Shown: positions 13,001-25,000 of the stretch, piece after piece | Layout of the letters: each line of letters starts with the position of its first letter | Position numbering within the stretch: the first letter of the stretch is position 1 | Source of the DNA: Volvox africanus | Lineage: Eukaryota; Chlorophyta; Chlorophyceae; Chlamydomonadales; Volvocaceae | Length of the DNA: 64,000 nt | Direction of reading: 5' to 3' | NCBI GenBank assembly: GCA_030268105.1 | Contig: BSDZ01000024.1 | Span: 1,922,001 to 1,986,000 of the forward strand | The notes under the pieces: model-generated | Databases searched by the model: none | Seen by the model: only the letters and a program-made list of their open reading frames with translations | What the model was told of the DNA's origin: nothing | Made by a program: the position numbers and the translations under genes

Positions 13001-16000
13001 AAGGAATCAGAGTGTAGGACACCCGGGATACTGGCGGAAGCGCGTGTCGGTGTTGCCGCAGCTGCTGGGCTGGCGCCGGTGCCGATGCTGTCCCCTTCCC
13101 TTGCCGCAAACGTTGCTGCTGCTCCCGCCGTTGCGGTTCCCCCCACTGCCGCCGCCATCACGGCACCCGTAGTAGACGGGTCTACCGCATGCAAAGCGGG
13201 CAGCACAGCCTTGGCAAAGGGGTTGTTGGATGGCGGTACGGCAAGGGATGGGCTTCCAGGGTTGCCAATAGCTGGTAAAGCCGACTTTCGGGCCTTTAGT
13301 AACGGAAGTGCCGTCACGCGCCCAGATGGAGTGACCGCGTCGGCATCCGCACCGCCGCCAGCAGCGCCGTCCGGGGCAGCAGAGGGGCTGCCGCCACCGC
13401 CAGTGAACGTTGGCAGTATTGCCTTAGCCGCAAACGGCGCCCCTGCCATACTGGGATCGAGTTCCGGGAGGTGATGTGCGGCGGCGGCTTGTAGCGGCGG
13501 CAGCACTTTGCCCTTAGCGGCGACGTTGCGCAACAGCGTGGTAAAGGATGACGCCTTAGCGTCGGCAGCGCTGGCAGCGCCTTCAGCATCCATCCCTTGG
13601 GAGGTTTGGAGGGCAACAGAGCTGCCCGCGCCGCCGCCACCACCAACGTTGCCCATCTTCTGAAACAAGGTTCCGCCGGTCGTGATAGTGGAGGCTGTGC
13701 TGGCTGCTGCAGCCGTTGCTGCCGACCCAGCCAACGCCGCCGCATCGCTGTCAATATTCACACCGATGGCCGACGCGCCCGAGACCGACGTGACGCCAGC
13801 GGGTGCGGCGCCTCCGCCGCCGCTGACGCGGCCACCGTTGGCACTTGACGCGCCTGACGCAGCGCCAGATTCCATTTTCCCGTCCGCCATCCCCAGTGTT
13901 GCATCCATCTTAGCCCCGTCACTGACGTGGGCCTTACCAGTCGCACCGGCAGGTGCAGCACCTGCATCGGCGGCGATGCCGCTGCCGACGGCGGATCCCG
14001 CCACGGCGGTGCCTTCACCAGGCACCGCCGTCGCACTGGCGAAGAAGGCCTCTGCAACGCCGGGCTCTGCCCCGGCAGTCACAGTGAAGCTATTGCCCTT
14101 CTTTTTCTGGGGGGAACAGGAGAAGGCTTCATATTAGTCGTTAAGTCGGTTCAACAGGGGACGTTGAAATCCCGTTCGTTCGGCGGCACGACAACCTGAA
14201 GAAGGTTCACTATAAAGGCCACCATTGGGAGTCGGAAAAACCCGATGGGGAAGAAACAAAAGGAACGTTCGGATGACGGACAGATAAAGACGCACGCTGC
14301 TGAACAGCGCGAAACGCAATTCAGATGAATCACACAAATAAAGTGACCGGGTTCTAGAACATGCGAGAAGCGAAAGCAGGAACAAGTTAACCTTCTTACC
14401 CTTCTGTAATACATGAACGCCGCCAGTATCAAAAGAGGTATTATCCCGCCGGCTGCTCCTGCAATGGCAAAGATTGGAAAGCCCCCCTTCTTCGACGTCG
14501 TGGGGGCGACGGCGGCCGCCATCACCACGGCTGCACCCGGCGGCGGCGGTGAAACCAGGTCGCTGCTCGGCTGCAACGTACGGCAACTGGACACTGAGGA
14601 GGAGCCGTTGGCGGCACCGGAGGATGACAGGGCGCTCGTAACGGCATTGCTTAAGGAGCTGCAGGTGGTGTAGTTGGAACTTCCCGAAGAGACGGCGCGT
14701 ACCTGATTGGTCGGGGGTGGGGTGCGAATGATGTCAGGGACCTCCTAGGCCGTGTCTGGTGTTCAGGCACTGTCTTTGGGGTTTCCGTTACATCGTGTAT
14801 CCAAAAGGAATATCAGTAATTTATCCCGATATTCCTTTTGGATACGATGTAACGGAAATCCCACATATCTTACTGTTAATGTTATATTTTGTAAACTATC
14901 GATGCTACACAACCTGGTCTGTTCGATGCCCGACGCCCGTTGCGTTACGTCACCTGGCCCCCGAAGCCCCAGCCGTACCCAACCCCCTGCACCCCACCTC
15001 CACTCACCGTTCCGCCCGTTACGGCCCAGTCGCCATCCAATAGACCCAAGGGGCAGACTCCCGCAACGCCGCCGTCGCTGAGGGCCTTATAAACCGACGA
15101 CTTGAAGGAGTCCATGGAAACCGCGGGGTCCACCTGACGTACAAGAAGATCATGGGGGAGGGCGGGGGCAGGGCGTAATGGAAGGGTAAGTAGTTAAAGG
15201 TTGGTAACGTGGGTAAGGTTGGTAACGTAGCCATGGTGTACACGCACCATATAAGCACAGGCTGTATACACGCACCAAATACGAACATGCCGTACAAATA
15301 CCCGTACCTTGAATGTGATATCCGTCTTAACTGCCGAGGCACAGGTGGACTGTGTAGCGAGCCCGGAGAAGGGGAGGGTGGAAAACAAAGGTCAGGGTCT
15401 GAACGTTTTGGACAATACTGCGCATTGTGAAGAGAGAGTCATGAGTTGCAGAAGCCGCGATGTTGAACATAAGAAAGGAGGTTTCTGGCACGAAGACGGG
15501 TAGGGCGAGAAGGGGAGGATATGGACAAGGCTGCGTTTCCATAAAAGATGCTTCTTGTTACATTTAGTTCAACAATGCACACTTATTGAGACTTTTAGCA
15601 GGTGCGTGCTTAACCCAAGAAGGTGCATTGCCATATTCAGGTTATGGGGGTACGGGATCCTCACCGAATTAGCTGCAGTCAGTCGTCGGTGATGCGATGC
15701 AGCGCTGGTTGTGGTCGTGGCTGTAGTGGAGCTGCTGTCCACGGCGCAAGACGAAGTCATGTTGGCAGTCGGAAAGCTAAGAACCGTCGACAGCAGCGTC
15801 AGCAAACTTGACTGTACGGAAGATGTACAGCTTGCGTACGGCGAGTCACCCTGAATCGCGCACGGCAGGTATTACACCGTTCATGGATAACACACACGTG
15901 AGGGTTGGGGGGAAAAGAAAACGTGTTTGAGGATGCAAGGGTGCATGAGCGTGTAAAGGAGGGAAGAGATTGATGTACGGACACAAGCCTCATGCAAAAA

Positions 16001-19000
16001 ATGTGATGACGATGTACGACAGATGTGATATTAAGATATAAAGTTCCCTGCACATTTAAGTCGAAATGCGACCTGCTGCCCCGTCCGTCCGTACAAGGAC
16101 GCACCTTAAAGCGTGCTGAGGCAGTTAGGTAGTTGTAATCGACGTAAATAATTGTACCCGGAATTTCAGGAAGTGTCGTATTCGGATCCAAGGGACTCGT
16201 CAGATTGATAACAGTTACTATGGTGGGCACAATGGGCGGCGGCGCAGGCGGCGCAGGCGGGGGCGGGGGCGGGGGCGGGGGCGGGGGCGAAGGTGGTGGA
16301 CTTCGCGGCACTGGCGAATATTGGACAGCTGGCGTCAAGGGTGATTTGGTGGAGGTTGGCGGTGGCGCCACCGGGGAAGGTAAAGGGGCGGGTTGAGGAC
16401 TAGGGGGATATGTAGGCTGAAATTGAGGATGCGGCGGCGCTGGTGGACTTGGAGGAGGCTTTGGGGGTGATGGCGGCGCCGGGGAAGGCGATGGTGGATG
16501 CGGCGGCGCCGTCGGAGGGGATGGTGGTTTTGGCGGCGCCGGAGAAGGCGCCGGGGGTTTTGGCGGCGATGGTGGAGGCAATGGTGGTTGTGGCGGAGGC
16601 GCAGGAGTTGGAGGCGGACGAGGAGGAGTTGGAGGCGGAGGTGGAGGTGGAGGAGGAGGAGGTGGAGGTGGAGGAGGAGGCAATGGCGCCCCCGGCGGTG
16701 TAGAGGGAGGCACCATTGGCGGTAACAGCGTCGTTGGAGGCCTCGGCTCCGGGCTGGGGGGTGCAGGTGGCGCCAGTGGAACCCGGGGGCTACGTGGCGG
16801 CTGCAGCGGCCGTGGTGGTCTCGGCGGCGTGGGCGGTGGGGAAGGGGGATTTGGCGGTGGGGCTGGTAACTGCGGTAGCTTCGGGGGCATCGGAGGAGCT
16901 TTAGGCAGATCTGAGGGTTTCGGAGGCGGGCTGGGCGGGTATGGCGCCGGAGTGGCGGGCGGGTCAGGCGGGGGTGTCATTGGGCGCGGCGGTGGTGCAA
17001 TCGGCGGTGTATGTGGCGGGGGTGTGAGTGGTGGCTGCGGCTTCGGCGGCGCCGGTGACGGCGGGTTCATCTTTGGCGGAGGCAAGGGCGGCACGAGACA
17101 GCTTGAGTCGCAGGTAAGGGTGAAGGGCACGTAGGCACAACCGGCGGACGTCAGCTTCGAGTACGCCGTGCCGCCCCACAACGTCGTGGTGGAAGTGTTG
17201 GAGGTGACATCGGGGCAAGCCTATTGTGATGCGGCAACATAACAAGGCGGAGGGAGTTGGGGATTGGCGGTCATTAGTTATATGAGCCAGCCGCCGTATA
17301 TGTAGGTTCAAAAATTACGTTCATGGCTGCATATCAAGTGGTCACCAGGACCTAATTTACGCCGCGCGTGAAGGAGTTACGTGGGAAGGGAGTCAATGAC
17401 GGAAATACGCCACTCGGTATTTGCCGGTTCAGCAGCGACCGACAATGCTCATTGACCCATTGACCCCCGGGTCCACTGACCCAGGTCACTCACCGTTGGG
17501 GTCGTCTCCATCGCCAGCCAGATTATGAAAGCCGCTACAGGGAGGGAAGAGCAGAGGCGGAACAGGTGGCGAATATTGGAAGGTGATATTGGTTGCCCCG
17601 GTGCTCTCGAGGCGGACTTTCCTGGCCGCGATGAGAGTGCGTCGGAGTTCGCAGCTCGCATCCGCAGACAAGCCCTTCGTTAAGTACGCTTGCCGAAATG
17701 ATATTCGACGTTTCGTTTTTCACCGTACCTGAAGTTGCGGGACTGTTGGCATAGCAGGGCATCAGCTGTGAAACGTCCACCAATAGTCGCGTTGAGCGCA
17801 CTCTGCAGCCCGCTGTCGCTCGGTAGCTTACAACGCCGGAAAAGCCCACATCAACGGAAGCGGGACAACCCGTAGGTAATGGCGGCGTCTACACATGCGA
17901 CGAAATGGTTTGATTTTTTCAAAAAGGGAAAAGAGGGGAAAATATCTTGATTGGATTAGACAAATTAAAAGGAGACGATATCGTAAGGAGACGACAGTTA
18001 GATAAAGTCCAAAAGTGGATTTTGTTTTATGAAAGTTTTCTGGAATGAATCTAGCAGTTTGCGGCTCAATACAGGTACACTCTCGCATACATAATTATTC
18101 GCTTCCGGTAAACAGATAACTGTACCTGCGGATATAGATCCATGCCTATGCTTTCGCCTTCGACGAAGTACTGAGTCATGGAAAGATCGAGTTTGATGTT
18201 TCGCGAGTCGTAAGTACTAAGGGTCATATTGCCAAAATCCAAGAGAACATAATCGCTGTACAATTTGCCCGTACGGGCGGTCACGCGCAGGCAGCCTGGC
18301 GGCGGAGGTGGCGCCGGTGGCGGGGGCGAGGGTGACGGAGGTGGCAACGGGAGCAATGGCGGCGACGGCGGCGGCCGAGGAGGCGAAGGTGGTGGGCGCG
18401 GCGGCCTAGTGGGACCTTGTGGCGGAAAGTTTGGAGGAGGAGGCGGAGGTGGCGGCGGCGGCGGCGGCGCGGAGGGTGCCGTACCCGGCGACCGTGGTGG
18501 CTTTGGCGGCGGCCGCGGGGGTCGCGGTGGCGGCCAGGGACGTCCTGAGTGGGGGGGGATGATCACGTTACAAAGGTTTTGGTGTTTTCGAATAATGGAA
18601 CTCCAACGTAACGAACTAAGCAAGGAGATCCTGAGCTCTATAGGACGCATATTTTTGGTGGGCGGCACTGATACACATAAATGGCTTCGGTTCACTCACG
18701 AGGCATGTACGGTGCGCGCGGTGGCGGCATCGGCGCCTGAGGCGGAGGGGCCGGGGGCCGAGGTGGAGTCGGCGGCGGCGAAGGCGGACCAGGGTACCTG
18801 GGAAGGCGCCAGGAGGGCGGGGACAGGTAAACTCGGTGCGTGTGAAGCATGTGTTTGCCGTAATTGCCATGATGTTCATGGCCCCTCTCACGTTGCAGAC
18901 GCACACCACAATCTCTATCCCGTAACATCCATAAGCGGCAGCCAGGGGCTTACGGGTTGGTGTTGTTGAGGCAGGGAACAGCTTGCTTCGCATCGGAAGT

Positions 19001-22000
19001 GCCGTTTGACTAGCGACGTATAATTGGGCTCGGCGGCAGCAGTCTGTACTGTGACAGCTACAGGAAGTGATTGTGAGTGTAGCCCTTAAAAACCCTTAGC
19101 TGCAACTTGAGAAAACGGTATCATGTGATTTATCGTTCGGTACAGTGATGGTGATGCACGTACCTGTTCCTTGGCGGAGGGAAAGGCCGCGGCGTGAGGG
19201 GTCGGCGGGGCCGCCGCGGCGGGAAGGGCGGTAGCGGCGATGGTGGCGGTCCAGGCGGTGACGGCGGCAATGGCGGGCTGGGCGGCGGCGGTGACGGCGG
19301 CGCAGGGCTGGGTGGAATTGGCGACGGCGGAGGCGAAGGAGAGGGCGGTGACGGTGGGCTTGGGGGGTATGGAGAGGGCGGTTGAGGGCTTGGAGGACTG
19401 GGTGGGAAGGGGCTTGGTGGCAGTGGCGGAGGCGGTGGGCTTGGCGGCCGAGGTGAGGGTGGGGAAGGTGGTGGCGGGCTTGGTGGCGGTGACGGTGGAG
19501 GACTTGGTGGGAGCGGCGGCGGTGGGCTTGGAGGAGAAGGCGGCGGCGACGGTGGTCGGGGGGAAGGGGGTTCGGGGGACGGCGGACGCGGAGGCGATGG
19601 CGATGGCGGGTCAGGAGATGGAGGTGACGGAGGCTGGGGAGAAGGTGGCGGTGATGGCGGCGGTGAAGGGGGAAGTGGTGACGGTGGCGGCGGTGGCGGC
19701 GGTGAGGGTGGGAAGGGAGAAGGCGGTGGTGGTGGGGACGGTGAGGGAGGCATCGGCGATGGCGGTTCCGGTGACGGTGGCAACGGCGGTGACGGTGGCA
19801 ACGGAGAGGGAGGGAAGGGTGACGGTGGGGAAGGAGGTGGTGGCGACGGCGGGAGAGGCGATGGTGGGCTGGGTGGCGACGGAGATGGTGGGAAAGGTGA
19901 CGGCGGCGGCCGAGGGGACGGCGACGGCGGGAGAGGCGATGGGGGACTTGGCGGAAACGGCGATGGGGGGAAGGGAGACGGGGGTGTTGGCGGCGAAGGC
20001 GACGGCGGTGATGGCGGAAGCGGCGATGGTGGAAGGGGCGACGGCGGTAAGGGAGACGGCGGCAGCGGAGGCGGAGGCGACGGCGAGGGCGGCAGTGGCG
20101 GCGGCGGCGGTGGTGGACTGTGGAAACACGAACGTGACAAGAGATGGGTTATTGACAGCAAGAGAGGGAATAACTGTTCGTCGCGCCACTCTACATCACG
20201 AATTAGCGGCAAATCCTTAGCCCTAAGTAATGTCGGATTCAATTGATATTTTTAGGGTTCTTAAGATTTTAGGAATTTATTGATGAAATCAATGGATTGA
20301 TTCGATTCGGTTAAGTAAGGTGGCCATGTGCTGGCTTTCTATACATTTAGTTTAGCACAAGGTACGAGTAAGACCAGCCATACACCGAGAATCCAGTAAG
20401 TGGCCCGGTATCCCCCGGTAGATTCGCTCTATAAATCCGGTTAGAGGAGTCGCTGCGGCGCACACTCAAGCAACACATCCTGTTCTCACAAATCCCGCTG
20501 CAACGAGAAAGCGTAAAGCTATCGGCAATAAGGACACGGAACGTGCAAAAATGCTACACTGAGATTACTAATTATACCAGGCGCACTTACTATGGAGGTG
20601 CCGGCGAGGGGGGTAGCGGCGACGGCGACGGCGGCGACGGCGGTGGCGGGTACGGCGGCGCCGGCGATGGTGGCTTCGGAGAGGGTGGGAATGGGCAAGG
20701 TGGTTTGGGAGAGGGAGGTTCAGGACTGGGCGGATTGGGGCTGGGCGGATCCGGGCTGGGTGGGAAAGGGCTGGGCGAAGGTGAAGGTGGATCCGGTGGA
20801 AATGGGCTCGGCGGCGGTGAGGGCGGTGGCGGCGACGGCGGGAGCGGAAACGTTGGCGGATTGGGGCTTGGCGGCGGTGGACTTGGCGGCGGCGACGGCG
20901 AAGGCGGTGACGGCGGCTGCGGACTTGGCGGTGGGCTTGGCGGAAGAGGTGACGGTGGCAGCGGAACCATCGGGGGATGCGGGCTTGGCGGCGGTGGCCG
21001 CGGCGGCTGCGGCGGCGACGGAGGACGCGGGCTGGGAGGACTGGGCGGCGGCGGCGCAGGCGGCGCAGGCGACGGCGGGGGGGAAGGGAATGGGGATGGG
21101 GGTGCAGGTGGAGGGCGTGGCGATGGCGGCAAAGGTGGCGGCGCCGGCGGCGGCGGGCTGGGTGGAGATGGGGGTGGCGGTGGCGACGGAGAGGGCGGAG
21201 GAGGGGACGGCGGCGATGGCGACGGCGGCACGGGGCTAGGAGGAGGTGGGCCAGGCGGCGACGGAGACGGAGGCAGGGGGCTTGGTGGCAGCGGACTGGG
21301 AGGAAGGGGACTCGGTGGGCTGGGGCTTGGGGTTGGAGGTGATGGTGGCAAAGGGGGAGAAGGGGGCGAAGGCGGTGAGGGCGGGGGCGATGGTGACGGC
21401 GGTCTGGGACTTGGTGGTGACGGCGGTCGTGGAGACGGCGGCGGTGGGCTCGGCGGCGATGGTGGCAACGGAGATGGCGGCGGCGGACTCGGCGGAAAGG
21501 GGCTTGGCGGAACGGGGCTTGGCGGCGGCGGCCGCGGTGGTGAGGGGCTTGGCGGCGAAGGCGGTCGTGGTGACGGGGACGGTGGATTGGGCGGAGCCGG
21601 TGGTGGCCTTGGGGGTGGCGGCCCCGGCGATGGCGGATTGGGGCTCGGTGGCGGCTTGGGCGGGGACGGCGGCGGGTTAGAGGGCATATCCGGCGGCCAG
21701 GCCGGGAAGTCAGGGAAATCAGGCCAGTTGGGCATAAACGGCGTCGGAGGCACAGGCGGCGATGGCTTTGGCAGCGGCGGCACCGGCGGCACCGGCGAGC
21801 CGGAGAAGGGTATGGGCGTATAGTTCATAGAGAAAGTCAACTGTATGGGAAGCAGGGTTGTGGGGAGTTGGCACGGAGGGTTAAGGGCTGGGAGATGAAA
21901 CCGTGAAGAGAGCAGCCGGAGGCGTATGTGGGCGGTTAGAAAGGGGCCGCAGGGAAGACTGGGGGGGAGTTTGGAGGACGCAACAAGGCAAAAAGACAAA

Positions 22001-25000
22001 AGGTTGAATGCTAATACGTCCCCTAGAACTTCACAGGAGGTCAAGATACTGCCATAAATGCATGGAGAAGGAACCGCGGATGCTTGGCTCCGTACTAGAT
22101 TTCAAGTAGCGTTAAGACGTGTTAACGACCTACGTAACATAACGTCACGTAACGCCATGCATGCACCCACCAATGTTCCTGTAGTTTCGGGCTCGTTAAT
22201 ACTGCAAGCCGCCGGGGTAGCCCCATCAGCGGGGTCCGCCTGCATGGGCGGTTAGGCAGTGGGCTTGTTAGGAAGTTATAACGCAGAAATTCGTGCAAAT
22301 AGGTAGGAACATAAGATTGACAGAGGTGGTACGGGTGGGCATGACAGAAGCTATATGGCACTCTCCATGCTGTATCGTATACCTGGATTGAACTGCTTGA
22401 CTTTATATGTATAGAGGTGTATACAGGTATGTACAGGTATAGGTATATATACAGGTATGTACGACACAGGAAAACACAATCTAGAAAGTCCTCACCTGGT
22501 AAGTCTCCGTGAGGAATGCCACGCTAACAGAGTAAGTTATCGGATCACAACCATTGTCCGTTGGATCTAGCGGATTCAGGCGCTTGGCCTGTACGGCAAA
22601 CGACGTGCAGCTCACGAAAAGAGATCCTGCGAAATGCATCATTAGTGATTCTTAAAATTAGTTAACGGGCAGGTGGGTGCGTTCCTAACCATGATCCCGT
22701 ACCGTAAATCCGCACCCTAGCATACACACACTTTTCCACCACGCCCTGCAACCTAGAACCCACCCTCACTCGATCTGCACCCCAAGAAGGCTTCAGGCCA
22801 ATTCATTTTCTGCACGTACCTGAGCTTGTCGTAGATATCACCCGCTGCCAAACAGTGCCATTTGGGTGGCGAATGGACATCCGGATGCTGGCGCCAAGCC
22901 GGGAGGGGTCCACCACTGCCAGCCAGGGGCAGTCTAATTGCAGCGACAATGTCAACAGCCCGCTGATCTGCAAAATTGCGATTTTGCAAATCATTATAAT
23001 TTTTTGTTTCTTCTATGACAATGATAATATAACAAATATAACAATAACAATAATAATAATAACAATAATAATAATAATAATAATAATAACATGTGTTCAG
23101 GCACGACTGTTATGGCACGACTAATATGCCCCTGGAGTTCCAGGTTCTTCCCCGACCGAGAGCGGGCCAAAAACCCTAAAGTTAAGGGCAGGGTGCCCCC
23201 ATGTCGATGGACGGTGACGACCCCAATTAAAGTGACCTGCGAGCTGACCAGTAGCGGAGTTGACGCCTTAGTTGATTCGGCAGATTCCGATGGATGCTGG
23301 TGGTGGGTGCTGAACCTGGGAAAACCACTGATTTCGGAGAAGTCGGCATGGGAGACTGGATGAGGGTGCCCCGAAATACCGGGGAAGGTAGGGAATGCCA
23401 GGTTAGTGGCCACGGGTGATGTACCCCCCTATCCTACACACAATAACAATAATAATAATAATGATATTATTATTATTACTATTATTATTATTAAAGCGTT
23501 ATTACAGTTTTATGGCGTGTAAGACCTCATCCTAGGAATGATGAAGTGATGATGTGATGTGAAGTGCCGTGAGAGGTATACACCACATCAGATCATCGAA
23601 TCACGCAAACACGGTCAAGATATCGGGTGACTTGTTTTTCTCCCGGCCCCCTAACCCCAACCGCACTGACGTATCCATCCGCTTCAATCACCTGCATGAA
23701 CGCCAACATGCGGCCCACTTTCAGGTTGAGGGTGCCGGTGGCATAGGCGACAGGGGCCGTTAAGTTCAGGACGCCGAGGTTACGTGGCCGCACCTGCGAC
23801 GAACCCACCGCAACAATAGGCCGCCAAAAGCTGTAGTCAGTAACACAGGCTAAGTCAGCAGCGGCAGCAGATAAAGGTGGTTGAGGCCCACCTACCTTGC
23901 CCCACACCAAACACAATCCTTTACATAAGGCCCGATTTGGGCCACAGCCCACATAGCCATAGAGGAGGTATTTAAGCCGCATGAGGAGAGCATATTGCTA
24001 GGGGTGCGAGAAATTTCAAATTTATACAAAAAATCTAATCATTCATGATATTGGTTCCAACAGCCCGGGGAACAGAATCCATTGATGGGACGGCACATGA
24101 GCTCATCACAAACGCTTCCATCCTATCCGTCATGTCCATCCAAAAGGGCCCTGATGTCTCATCCGGATTGACGCCGTCTCTGATGCCCCAAGTCCACCAA
24201 CCTCTAAACCTAACCGTTAGCCCGCTGCACAAAACCCAGCACCCTCAAGGCACGATGCATGCAACGCACCGCATCGCCACATATTGACGCATCCGACACA
24301 TTTCCAAAGTAGTAGAATCTGCAACAAGAAGCAAAATGGTGCGGTTGAGGTTAGGTAGGCTGGGGCAAATCGCAGGCAGTTTACGTCTTTGTCGCCAGAC
24401 AATGATCCAATTCCATTCGAAAGGTTTTGGCACTTACGGAACAGAGCACTTGTCGAAATCCAGGAAGTACATGTCGTCCGTCTGAATGTATGCATGTGCG
24501 CATGGATGTACGGACGGAGGGATGTTGAATTCCAGATGGGAGGGTAGCCACAGGAAGGGAGGGAAGAAGATGGGGTGGGTCAGGGCAAAACAACGCATCA
24601 GCACAAAGATACATCGAAATGAGCGGGATCACACACAAGTGCGTACGGGTTCTAAGCACATGGAGCCGTAGGGCCCGGGGGATTTGACCGAGATGGGCGG
24701 TCCACCATTCGCTGGCATTATTGTAAACCCTAAGTCACCTCATTTTATAGACAAGACATCACGGGTGACGGAGCGATCCAGCATCCCTCCCGATGAAGCC
24801 GGGATGCCCTCACTCCTTCCACAAACAGTCCGTTTCGGAAGTCGATCATTTCATCCAATCAGCTTTCCCCCGAGTTTCGCTGAGTATGGCGGGAAGGATG
24901 CGCTGATGTCCCCAACCCGGGCTGAACTACCCCGCGCCGTCAATCCCCCCTCCTCGCCCACTGCTCCTTGCCACCTCCCCCACATTGGATCCGAAAAAGA

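Noticed and set aside
12871..14137. Plus-strand Ala/Pro-rich frames opposite the tail exons
   Set aside because: Antisense of GC-rich Ala/Gly codons. The minus-strand exon has proper splice sites and phases.
16205..21823. Long plus-strand Gly-rich and Ala/Val-rich frames (for example 18265-18969, 19240-20220, 20543-21823)
   Set aside because: They are antisense shadows of the Ser-Pro-Pro exons: CCN codons read as GGN on the other strand. None has splice or start support.
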